From Sediminihabitans luteus (GTDB taxonomy: Bacteria > Actinomycetota > Actinomycetes > Actinomycetales > Cellulomonadaceae): a DNA stretch of 64,000 nt. A model generated the notes under the pieces. The model saw nothing but the letters and a program-made list of their open reading frames with translations. It was not told the origin of the DNA and made no database searches. This document shows, piece after piece, positions 39,845 through 47,120 of the stretch. The stretch is taken from NCBI RefSeq assembly GCF_002797595.1, contig NZ_PGFE01000003.1, forward strand, positions 124,001 through 188,000, given 5' to 3'. Position 1 is the stretch's first letter. Each line of letters begins with the position of its first letter. Position numbers and translations under genes: made by a program.

Positions 39845-40914
39845 AGCCCCGTGACCTTCCGACGGCGCACGAGCGCGACGAGGACGGGAGCACCGACGAA
39901 GGCCGTGACGACCCCGACCGGGATCTCGCCGGGTCGGGCGACGACCCGGGCTGCGACGTCCGCCACGAGGACGAGGACCGGCCCCAGGACCATGCTGAGC
40001 GCGACGATCCACCGCTGGTCGGGCCCGACGACCCAGCGGGCGACGTGCGGGACCATGAGGCCCACGAACACGATCGGTCCGGCCATCGCGGTCGCGCCGC
40101 CCGCGAGCAAGGTCACGACGACGACGGCGAGCACGCGCGTGCGTCCGACCGACGAGCCGAGCGCGTGCGCGAGGTCGTCGCCGAGCGACAGGGCGTTGAG
40201 CGGCCCGGTGAGAGCGAGCGCGAGCAGGAGGCCGACGACCACGAAGGGCAGCACGGGCACGATCACGTCCCAGCCGCGGTTCTGGAACGAGCCGGACTCC
40301 CACGCCTGGATCGCGGCGAAGCGCTCGGGGTCGGTCAGGCGGATCGCGGAGACGAGGCCCGAGAGCACCGCGCCGAGCGCGACGCCCGCGAGCGTGAGCT
40401 GGGCCGGGCCGGGCGTGCCGCGCCCGGCGGACCCGACGAGGTACACCGCGACGGTCGCCAGGAGCGCACCGGCGAACGCGAACCACACGTACCCGGTGGG
40501 CGACGTCACGCCCAGGAACCCGACGGCGACCGCGACGAGGAACGCCGAGCCGCTCGTGACGCCGAGGATCCCGGGGTCGGCGAGCGGGTTGCGGGTCACG
40601 GCCTGGATCACGGCGCCCGCCACGGCGAGCGACGCGCCCACCGCGAGGCCGAGCACCGTGCGGGGCAGACGGAGCCCGACGACGGCCGCGTGGTCGGCGG
40701 CAGGGACGTCGCCCCCGGTCAGGGCGGCCCAGACGGTGCCGACCGGGACGGCCCGCGAGCCGATCGCGAGGCTCGCCACGACGCACACGACGAGCACCAC
40801 GAGGGCGGTCACGAGCGCAGCGGTGCGCGCGCCGGGGCTCTGCAGGCCGGGCGCGCGCGGCCTGGGTGGGGCCGGGAGGGTGGTCGGGGGGCTGTCGTGC
40901 ACGATGGGTTCCAT
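39841..40914 (-). CDS. iron-siderophore ABC transporter permease (first)
   Basis: FecCD-family permease, 357 aa, about nine helices: RLPRTVLGLAVGASLAVAGA, QAVTRNPLADPGILGVTSG, LSLGDDLAHALGSSVG and IVFVGLMVPHVARWVVG. A DtxR-type iron box begins 1 nt upstream of ATG 40914. If its embedded TAGCCT is the -10, transcription would start inside the first codons, and GTG 40902 (M-E-P-I-V) with GGA at 7 nt would be the better start. Divergent from the substrate-binding protein. Confidence 0.91.
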   Translation of the reverse strand: MEPIVHDSPPTTLPAPPRPRAPGLQSPGARTAALVTALVVLVVCVVASLAIGSRAVPVGTVWAALTGGDVPAADHAAVVGLRLPRTVLGLAVGASLAVAGAVIQAVTRNPLADPGILGVTSGSAFLVAVAVGFLGVTSPTGYVWFAFAGALLATVAVYLVGSAGRGTPGPAQLTLAGVALGAVLSGLVSAIRLTDPERFAAIQAWESGSFQNRGWDVIVPVLPFVVVGLLLALALTGPLNALSLGDDLAHALGSSVGRTRVLAVVVVTLLAGGATAMAGPIVFVGLMVPHVARWVVGPDQRWIVALSMVLGPVLVLVADVAARVVARPGEIPVGVVTAFVGAPVLVALVRRRKVTGL

Positions 40915-40933
40915 CTTAGGCTAGCCTTGCCAA
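40915..40933. promoter_or_regulatory. DtxR/IdeR-type iron box between divergent iron-uptake genes
   Basis: Read on the minus strand, the AAGGCTAGCCTAAG segment within these 19 positions fits the DtxR-family consensus half sites (TTAGGTTAGCCTAACCTAA) at 13 or so of 19 places, with a perfect AGGCTAGCCT core at 40918-40927. TANNNT boxes on both strands (TAGCCT minus, TAGGCT/TAGCCT plus) are embedded in it, so iron-bound repressor would block both promoters. Confidence 0.72.
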
Positions 40934-41019
40934 TGCCTGAGACAGCGCTTCCATCGCGCCGTCCCCCCGCACCGACCCACCGGCCGGTGCCACGCCCCGT
41001 GACAGAGAGGGCCGCTCCC

Positions 41020-42024
41020 ATGACGCGCCGCACTCGTACCCTCGTCGCCGCCACCGCGGCGGCCGCGCTCCTGACCCTGACCGCGTGCTCGTCGTCCGAC
41101 GACACGACGGACGCCGCGACCGACGGCGCGTCCGCCGGATCGGCCGACGCCGCGTTCCCCGCGAGCGTCGAGACCAAGTTCGGCACCGTGACCGTCGACG
41201 AGAAGCCCGAGCGGGTCGTCGCGCTCGGCTGGGGCGACGCCGAGACCGCGCTCGCGCTGGGCGTGCAGCCCGTGGGCGCCTCCGACTGGCTCGGGTTCGG
41301 CGGCGACGGCGTCGGCCCGTGGGCCGAGGGCCTGTACGACGAGTCGCCCGAGATCATCGAGACCCTCGAGCCCTCGTACGAGGCCATCGCCGCGCTCGAG
41401 CCCGACCTCATCCTCGACATCCGCTCGTCGGGCGACCAGGAGCGCTACGACAAGCTCTCGTCGATCGCCACGACCATCGGCGTGCCCGAGGGCGGCGACA
41501 GCTACCTCGCGGACGCCGACGACCAGATGGAGATGATCTCGACGGCGCTCGGCGTGCCCGAGAAGGGCGAGCAGCTGCTCGACGAGGTCGACGCCGCGTT
41601 CGACGAGGCGACGGCCGCGCACCCCGAGTGGGACGGCAAGACCGTGACCGCCGCGACCCGCACGAGCGAGGGCTGGGGCGCGTACGTCGAGGAGTCGAGC
41701 CGCGTCGAGTTCCTGGAGAACCTCGGGTTCGAGCAGAGCCCGACCATCGCGGAGATCCCCGCGAACGCCGGCGGCTTCTCGGTCGACATCTCGTCCGAGC
41801 AGCTCGACCTGCTCGACGCCGACCTGATCGTCGCGTTCCCCATCTGGATCGAGACGACCGAGATCACCGAGGACCCGCAGTGGAAGGCCATCCCCGCGGT
41901 GGCCGACGACCGTGACGTCGTGATCGACGGCGACCTGTCGAGCGCCTACTCGCTCGGCACGAGCCTCGCGACGCTCTACGCGATCGACAACCTGGTGCCC
42001 CTCCTCGAGGACGCCACCAAGTAG
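41020..42024 (+). CDS. iron-siderophore substrate-binding lipoprotein
   Basis: Receptor for the adjacent ABC importer, anchored outside the membrane. A signal with lipobox LTAC (Cys about residue 23) leads to a Ser/Asp/Thr-rich spacer and a type III periplasmic-binding fold: VTVDEKPERVVALGWGDAET, PSYEAIAALEPDLILDIRSS, and LDLLDADLIVAFPIWIE. 334 aa. ATG 41020 has AGAGG at 9 nt and a leader of about 86 nt from the iron box. The siderophore ligand cannot be read from sequence. Confidence 0.92.
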   Translation: MTRRTRTLVAATAAAALLTLTACSSSDDTTDAATDGASAGSADAAFPASVETKFGTVTVDEKPERVVALGWGDAETALALGVQPVGASDWLGFGGDGVGPWAEGLYDESPEIIETLEPSYEAIAALEPDLILDIRSSGDQERYDKLSSIATTIGVPEGGDSYLADADDQMEMISTALGVPEKGEQLLDEVDAAFDEATAAHPEWDGKTVTAATRTSEGWGAYVEESSRVEFLENLGFEQSPTIAEIPANAGGFSVDISSEQLDLLDADLIVAFPIWIETTEITEDPQWKAIPAVADDRDVVIDGDLSSAYSLGTSLATLYAIDNLVPLLEDATK

Positions 42025-42025
42025 T

Positions 42026-42100
42026 CCCCACCGCCGCCGGGGGCCCACCGCCGCCGGGGCCGACCGCCACCGGGGCCCACCGCCACCGGGGCCCACCGCC
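42026..42100. repeat. 16-bp tandem repeat, about 4.5 copies
   Basis: Units based on CCCACCGCCACCGGGG (early ones GCCGCC) run from just after the substrate-binding protein stop to the first base of the 54-bp palindrome. Periods are 16 bp, one 17. Confidence 0.85.
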
Positions 42101-42154
42101 GACCGCGCGATCTGTCACGCGATTCCGCCGAATCGCGTGACAGATCGCGCGGTC
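42101..42154. repeat. 54-bp palindromic element, copy A
   Basis: Perfect 25-bp inverted arms (outer end GACCGCGCGATCTGTCACGC, inner end GATTC) around a CGCC loop, between the convergent substrate-binding protein and aldo/keto reductase genes. The same 25-bp arms recur at 44761-44814 with the loop reversed to GGCG and the same right flank GCGGGTGG. It can fold as a strong terminator; a dispersed REP-like element is the alternative. Confidence 0.9.
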
Positions 42155-42171
42155 GCGGGTGGGGTCGGTCG

Positions 42172-43155
42172 CTACGCCGCGTCGAGCAGCGACCGCACGT
42201 CGGGCTCGAGGTCGAGGTCGACAGCACCGAGGATCTCGTCGAGCTGCGCGACCGAGCTCGGGCCGACCACCGGGACCACGGGCACCGACCCGCCGAGGAG
42301 CCACGCGATCGCGACCTGGTTCGGCGTCGCGCCGACCGCCGCCGCGACCTCGCGCAGCAGCCGCAGCCGCTCGTGCGTCGTCGGGTGGTCGAACCCCGCC
42401 CACAGCGGCTTGTCGTCCCGCGTGAGCGCCCCCTGGAGCAGCGGCGAGTAGGCGACGACGTCGAGGGGCGCGGTCCCGTCGACGCGTGTGGAGCCGGCGT
42501 AGTCGAGCAGCTCGTACGAGGCCCAGTTGTGGCGCCCCGGCTCGGGCGTCGGGTACACGTACGAGAGGTTCTGCTGCACCAGGCCGTACGGCGCGACACC
42601 TTGGCGCGCGGCCTCCTCGCGCGCCTCCACCACGCGCCACAGCGCGACGTTCGAGATGCCGCTGATCCCCACGACGCCCTCCTCCTGGAGCGCGCCGAAC
42701 GCGCCGACCGTCTCCGCGAGCGGTGTGTCCAGGTCGTCGACGTGCCCGTACAGGACGTCGAGTCGGTCGACCCCGAGGTGGCGCAACGACTCGTGCGCCT
42801 CACGCGTCACGGTCGCGGCGTCGAGCCCCTGGAAGTTCGTGGGCGGCGTGCTCGACAGTGGCAGCGCCGGGTCCTTCTTCGCCGCGCCGACCTTGGTCGC
42901 GACCCGCATCTCGTCCCGCGCACCGCGCTCGGCGAGCCACCGACCCACGAGGTCCTCGCTGTCCCGGCCGTGACCGCCCGCCCAGTAGCTGTAGTTGTTC
43001 GCGGTGTCGAGGAACGTCCCGCCCGCCTCGCGGAAGCGGTCGAGGATCGCGTACGAGGTCGCCTCGTCGGTCGTCGTGCCCATGTTCATCGTGCCGAGGC
43101 AGAGGGTCGAGACCTCGGTGCGGGCCGTGCCGGCCCCGATGCTGCGGTAGCGCAT
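42172..43155 (-). CDS. aldo/keto reductase
   Basis: NADPH-dependent (beta/alpha)8 barrel oxidoreductase, 327 aa. The catalytic tetrad can be traced: Asp and Tyr in FLDTANNYSYWAGG, Lys in RVATKVGAAK, His in LYGHVDDLD (the usual YxxHxxD). QVAIAWLLGGSVPVVPVVGP binds the cofactor phosphate. ATG 43155 has GAAGGAG at 5 nt. It is divergent from a MocR regulator, which may control it; a TAGCGT -10 for this gene lies near 43210. Substrate unknown. Confidence 0.9.
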   Translation of the reverse strand: MRYRSIGAGTARTEVSTLCLGTMNMGTTTDEATSYAILDRFREAGGTFLDTANNYSYWAGGHGRDSEDLVGRWLAERGARDEMRVATKVGAAKKDPALPLSSTPPTNFQGLDAATVTREAHESLRHLGVDRLDVLYGHVDDLDTPLAETVGAFGALQEEGVVGISGISNVALWRVVEAREEAARQGVAPYGLVQQNLSYVYPTPEPGRHNWASYELLDYAGSTRVDGTAPLDVVAYSPLLQGALTRDDKPLWAGFDHPTTHERLRLLREVAAAVGATPNQVAIAWLLGGSVPVVPVVGPSSVAQLDEILGAVDLDLEPDVRSLLDAA

Positions 43156-43232
43156 GGTTCTCCTTCGGTGGGCCGCGGTCCCGCGGCGCTCGGTCGGTCG
43201 CTCCTGACGCTACGAAGCGAACGGTCCGGGTG

Positions 43233-43238
43233 TACCGT
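43233..43238 (+). promoter_or_regulatory. -10 box for near-leaderless MocR gene
   Basis: TACCGT 8 nt before ATG 43247. Surrounding ACGGTCC (43222) and ACCGTCC (43234) form a direct repeat that could be the MocR operator in the divergent promoter. Confidence 0.45.
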
Positions 43239-43246
43239 CCACTTCG

Positions 43247-44800
43247 ATGCCTGCCGACCAGACCACTTCGGCCGACGACCTGCTCCTCGACCTCGACGCG
43301 GCAGGTCCGGGGCCCCTGCACGCGCGGCTCGAGCGCGCGCTGCGCACCGCGGTCGAGTCCGGTCGAGTGCCGCCTGGCGCGCGGCTCCCCGCGAGCCGCA
43401 CGCTCGCCGACCGGCTCGGGATCTCCCGGTGGTCCGTGACGGAGGCGTACGGTCAGCTCGTCGCCGAGGGCTTCCTCGAGGCTCGGAGCGGGTCGGGGAC
43501 CCGCGCACCCCTGCGACCGACCAGCCCTCGGGCGGCCCGTTCGGGTGGCCCACCGGCCGCAGCACCGCCTGTCTCAGCACCGCACGCCGCAACACCGACT
43601 GCCGCACCACGGCAGGTCGGCAGGTCGCGGCTCGACCTCGCGGCCGGCGTCCCCGACCTGAGGGCGATCCCTCGCGCGGCCTGGTCACGGGCGGCGCGTG
43701 ACGCTCTCGCGACCGTGCCGCACGACGAGCTCGCGGCGCCCGACGTCTCCGGACACCCGGGGCTGCGCACCGCGCTCGCCTCCTACCTCGCCCGGTCGCG
43801 CGCCGTGCGCTGCACGCCCGACGACCTGCTGGTCACGCACGGCTCGACCGACGCGATGACGACCCTCGTGCGCGTGCTGCGCGCCGCCGGGCACCGCGCC
43901 CTCCTCGTCGAGGACCCGAGCTGGCCGCGGCTGCGCGACGTCGCCGCGGCGGCGGGCCTGACCCCGGTGCCCGTGCCGGTCGACGCCGAGGGTGTCGACG
44001 CCCGCGCCCTCGTCACGGCCGCCGAGCGCACCGGCGCACGCCTCGCGCTGATCACCCCCGCCCACCAGTTCCCGGTGGGCACGGTCCTCGCGCCCGGGCG
44101 GCGCGACGCCGTCGTGCGCTGGGCGCAGGACGTCGACGGGCTCGTGATCGAGGACGACTACGACGCCGAGTTCCGGTACGACCGCCGCCCGGTGGGCACG
44201 CTCCAGGGCGTCGCCCCCGACCACGTCGCACTGCTCGGGTCCCTCAGCAAGACGCTCTCGCCGGCGTTCGCCCTCGGCTGGGCCGTGCTGCCTCCCGCGC
44301 TGCGGGCGTCGGTCGCGCAGGCCCGCGCCGCCGCCCCGTCGACGATCGACCAGCTCACCCTGGCGCGGTTCCTGCACGAGGGCGGCTACGAACGCCATCT
44401 GCGCTCGACCCGCCGCCGCTACGCGCGGCGTCGCGACGCGCTCCTCGCCGCGCTGGCCGCGCGGCTCCCCGGGTGCGAGGTCTCCGGGGTCGCGGCCGGG
44501 ATGCACGTCGTGCTCGCCCTGCCCCCGGGAGCCACGGGGGCGGACGTCGCACGCCGGGCCTCGCTCCGGGGCGCCACCCTCACGGACGCCCGCCGGTACC
44601 GCATGACCCCGACGACCCGCGAGGCGCTCGTCGTCGGCTACGGCAATCTCGCCGACGCGCGTCTCGCCGAGGCCGTCGACGTGCTCGGCGCCGCGGTCGA
44701 CGACGCCGTACAGAACTCGACGCGGGACTTGGCGGAGAACCCGGCGCAGCACGCTCGGCCGACCGCGCGATCTGTCACGCGATTCGGCGGAATCGCGTGA
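43247..44800 (+). CDS. MocR/PdxR-family regulator (GntR HTH fused to aminotransferase-like domain)
   Basis: A 517-aa PLP-binding transcription factor. N-terminal winged helix (about residues 20-85: LPASRTLADRLGISRWSV, TEAYGQLVAEGFLEARSGSG), an Ala/Pro-rich linker (about 90-125), then a fold-type I aminotransferase domain with the PLP Lys in LLGSLSKTLSPAFALGW and IEDDYDAEFRYDRRP. Members often control pyridoxal or amino-acid genes; here the divergent aldo/keto reductase is the obvious target. The last 13 codons and the stop lie inside copy B of the 54-bp palindrome, so its C-terminal end (RSVTRFGGIA) is repeat-derived. Leaderless-type start. Confidence 0.9.
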   Translation: MPADQTTSADDLLLDLDAAGPGPLHARLERALRTAVESGRVPPGARLPASRTLADRLGISRWSVTEAYGQLVAEGFLEARSGSGTRAPLRPTSPRAARSGGPPAAAPPVSAPHAATPTAAPRQVGRSRLDLAAGVPDLRAIPRAAWSRAARDALATVPHDELAAPDVSGHPGLRTALASYLARSRAVRCTPDDLLVTHGSTDAMTTLVRVLRAAGHRALLVEDPSWPRLRDVAAAAGLTPVPVPVDAEGVDARALVTAAERTGARLALITPAHQFPVGTVLAPGRRDAVVRWAQDVDGLVIEDDYDAEFRYDRRPVGTLQGVAPDHVALLGSLSKTLSPAFALGWAVLPPALRASVAQARAAAPSTIDQLTLARFLHEGGYERHLRSTRRRYARRRDALLAALAARLPGCEVSGVAAGMHVVLALPPGATGADVARRASLRGATLTDARRYRMTPTTREALVVGYGNLADARLAEAVDVLGAAVDDAVQNSTRDLAENPAQHARPTARSVTRFGGIA

Positions 44801-44814
44801 CAGATCGCGCGGTC
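44761..44814. repeat. 54-bp palindromic element, copy B
   Basis: Same perfect 25-bp arms as 42101-42154 but with loop GGCG, the complement of copy A's CGCC. It overlaps the end of the MocR gene and supplies its TGA stop (44798-44800), then runs into the promoter of the next plus-strand gene. Confidence 0.9.
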
Positions 44815-44835
44815 GCGGGTGGTGGGGGCGGGCCG

Positions 44836-44841
44836 TAGCGT
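44836..44841 (+). promoter_or_regulatory. -10 box for leaderless membrane-protein gene
   Basis: TAGCGT, 6 nt before GTG 44848, immediately downstream of palindrome copy B. Confidence 0.5.
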
Positions 44842-44847
44842 CGGACC

Positions 44848-45351
44848 GTGACGCACGAGGCAGCCGACGACGCCGGGCAGGACCATGCCGCGCCGGACGA
44901 CGCGAGCCGGACCTCCGGCGTCCGACCCCGACGGCTGCTGCTGCACGGGCTGAGCCTCTCGGTCACGGGCAACGCCCAGGCGTTCGGGTACTCGATCACG
45001 GTCACCGCGACCTACGGGGCCGTCGCCGCGAACCACGACTCCCCCACCCCCGGCGAGGTCATGGGCTTCGCGCTGTGCGCGGTGCTCGCGTTCTCGGTGC
45101 TCAACCTCGTGGTCGCGGCGCTGATCCGCCGCGACCCGACCGAGGGCGTGCCCGAGCCGGCCCGGGCCCTGCTGCTCGCGACGGCGTCCGACGTGCTCGC
45201 GGTCGCCGCAGGCGTGGGCGTCGCGCTCGGCGTGGCCGCCGGGGTCGACGGGTCCGCCGCGTGGCTCCTGGCCCCGCTCGCGTCAGGGTTCACGTACGTG
45301 CTCGTCCAGGCCGCCGAGCTCGCGGTCGGTCTGCGCCGCGCGCAGCGCTGA
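44848..45351 (+). CDS. hypothetical four-helix membrane protein
   Basis: Unrecognised, 167 aa. After a polar N-terminus of about 30 residues come four predicted membrane helices (near 35-58, 72-92, 106-128 and 133-156; e.g. GFALCAVLAFSVLNLVVAAL and LLLATASDVLAVAAGVGVAL). There are no charged residues in the helices that would suggest transport. GTG 44848 is leaderless-type (TAGCGT at 6 nt). Convergent with the DUF6510 operon, 15 bp apart. Confidence 0.7.
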   Translation: MTHEAADDAGQDHAAPDDASRTSGVRPRRLLLHGLSLSVTGNAQAFGYSITVTATYGAVAANHDSPTPGEVMGFALCAVLAFSVLNLVVAALIRRDPTEGVPEPARALLLATASDVLAVAAGVGVALGVAAGVDGSAAWLLAPLASGFTYVLVQAAELAVGLRRAQR

Positions 45352-45366
45352 TCCGTCGGCCGCTCG

Positions 45367-45648
45367 TCAGGCCCGCACCCAGGCCACGCCGCGCGCGGCG
45401 ACGCTCGTGCCGGTCGGCGTCCCGACCACGACGAGCAGCACCTCGCCGCACTCGCGGCAGCGCGCGACCGTGCCCATCGCCGTCACGAACACCACGGCGC
45501 ACGCGACCACCGAGACGTCCCCGCAGTGCGCGCACCGCGCGAGCGCGCGCGTCACGTCGAACGCGTAGACCGCGGCGAGCGGCCCCGCGAGCGCATTGCC
45601 GTCGAGCGCGTTGCCGTCGAGCGCACCGCCGTCGGGAGATTCCGTCAT
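45367..45648 (-). CDS. DUF6510 zinc-ribbon-like protein
   Basis: A 93-aa protein with two CxxC pairs (CAHCGD and CRECGE) that should bind one zinc, and the family opening ALDGNALAGPLAAVYAFDV. A three-fold GNALDG/GALDG repeat is visible at the N-terminus. ATG 45648 has GGAGG at 6 nt and overlaps the reductase stop by 4 bp. DUF6510 genes accompany flavin reductase and sulfite-oxidase-like genes in actinobacteria; role unknown. Confidence 0.75.
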   Translation of the reverse strand: MTESPDGGALDGNALDGNALAGPLAAVYAFDVTRALARCAHCGDVSVVACAVVFVTAMGTVARCRECGEVLLVVVGTPTGTSVAARGVAWVRA

Positions 45649-46367
45649 GACGCACCTCCGAACCTCTCGGTCTTGACCCGCGCCGGGTCGTGGCCCGCCT
45701 CCAGCAGCAGCCCCGCGACCGTCTCGACGAACGCCGTCGGCCCGCACACGAGCACCGTCAGGTCGTCGGACGGCGCGAACGTGCTCGCCGCGAGGTCGGC
45801 GGCGTCGAGGCGCCGTGCGGGGCGGGGCCATCCGGGCGGCGTCCGCCGGGTGTAGGCCCACGTGAGGTCGACCGCGGCTTCGAGCTCGTCGGCGAAGAAC
45901 GCGTCCTGCGGCGTGCGCACCGAGTACAGCAGCCGGAACGGCGCGCGCGCCGCGACCTCGGGCCCCGCGTCGCGGCGCGCGCGCACCATCGCGGCGAGCG
46001 GCACGATCCCCGACCCGCCCGCGACGAGCTGCACGGGCCCGACGTCCTCGGGACGCCACACGAACCACCCGCCGAGCGGCCCGCGGACCTCCATGCGGTC
46101 GCCCACGCGCAGCTCGTCGACGAGGTAGGGCGAGACCTCCCCGTCGGGCACCCGGTCGACCGCGAGCTCGACGCGCTCGTCGGCGCCGACCGCCGCGAGC
46201 GAGTACGAGCGGGCCGCCTGGTAGCCGTCGGGTGCGGTGAGCCGCACGTCGACGTGCTGGCCGGCCACGGCCCCCGCGAACCCGGGCACGGCGAGCGTCA
46301 CGGCCCGCGCGGACGCCGTGACCGGCGTCGTGCCCACGACCTGGGCCACGTGCCACTGCTCCGTCAC
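45645..46367 (-). CDS. ferredoxin/flavin reductase-type FAD-binding oxidoreductase
   Basis: A 240-aa ferredoxin-NADP reductase-fold protein: FAD motif ARSYSLAA (RxYS), phosphate-binding GPLGGWFVWRPE, and nucleotide-binding LVAGGSGIVPLAAM and VLVCGPTAFVETVAG. There is no iron-sulfur domain, so electrons must pass to a separate partner, presumably the molybdopterin enzyme upstream. GTG 46367 lies 48 bp after that gene. Confidence 0.87.
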   Translation of the reverse strand: MTEQWHVAQVVGTTPVTASARAVTLAVPGFAGAVAGQHVDVRLTAPDGYQAARSYSLAAVGADERVELAVDRVPDGEVSPYLVDELRVGDRMEVRGPLGGWFVWRPEDVGPVQLVAGGSGIVPLAAMVRARRDAGPEVAARAPFRLLYSVRTPQDAFFADELEAAVDLTWAYTRRTPPGWPRPARRLDAADLAASTFAPSDDLTVLVCGPTAFVETVAGLLLEAGHDPARVKTERFGGAS

Positions 46368-46374
46368 GCCAGAC

Positions 46375-46415
46375 CCCTCACGACTGATCCCTCACGACCG
46401 ATCCCTCACGCCCGA

Positions 46416-46416
<1 letters not shown>
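46375..46416. repeat. 14-bp tandem repeat, three copies
   Basis: Units of pattern CCCTCACGACCGAT at 46375, 46389 and 46403 fill the gap between the oxidoreductase genes; the last base of the array is the first base of the stop-codon triplet of the molybdopterin enzyme gene. Confidence 0.85.
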
Positions 46417-47009
<593 letters not shown>

Positions 47010-47054
47010 GACCGGCTCCCTCCACTGCTCCGGCCTCCAGTGTCGGGGGCGCGG

Positions 47055-47080
47055 GTGGGCGGCGCATCCGGGCCGCCCAC
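47055..47080 (-). terminator. terminator of the FAD/Fe-S dehydrogenase gene
   Basis: Perfect 9-bp arms GTGGGCGGC and GCCGCCCAC with an 8-nt loop, 41 bp beyond the minus-strand stop at 47121. Confidence 0.75.
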
Positions 47081-47120
47081 CTGGTGGCCGCGCGCGCCGG
47101 GCGTGCGCGCCGGGCAGCCG

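Noticed and set aside
42026-42154. CRISPR-like array of short repeats
   Set aside because: The 16-bp units are directly contiguous with no spacers, and the following element is a palindrome. No cas genes are in the window.
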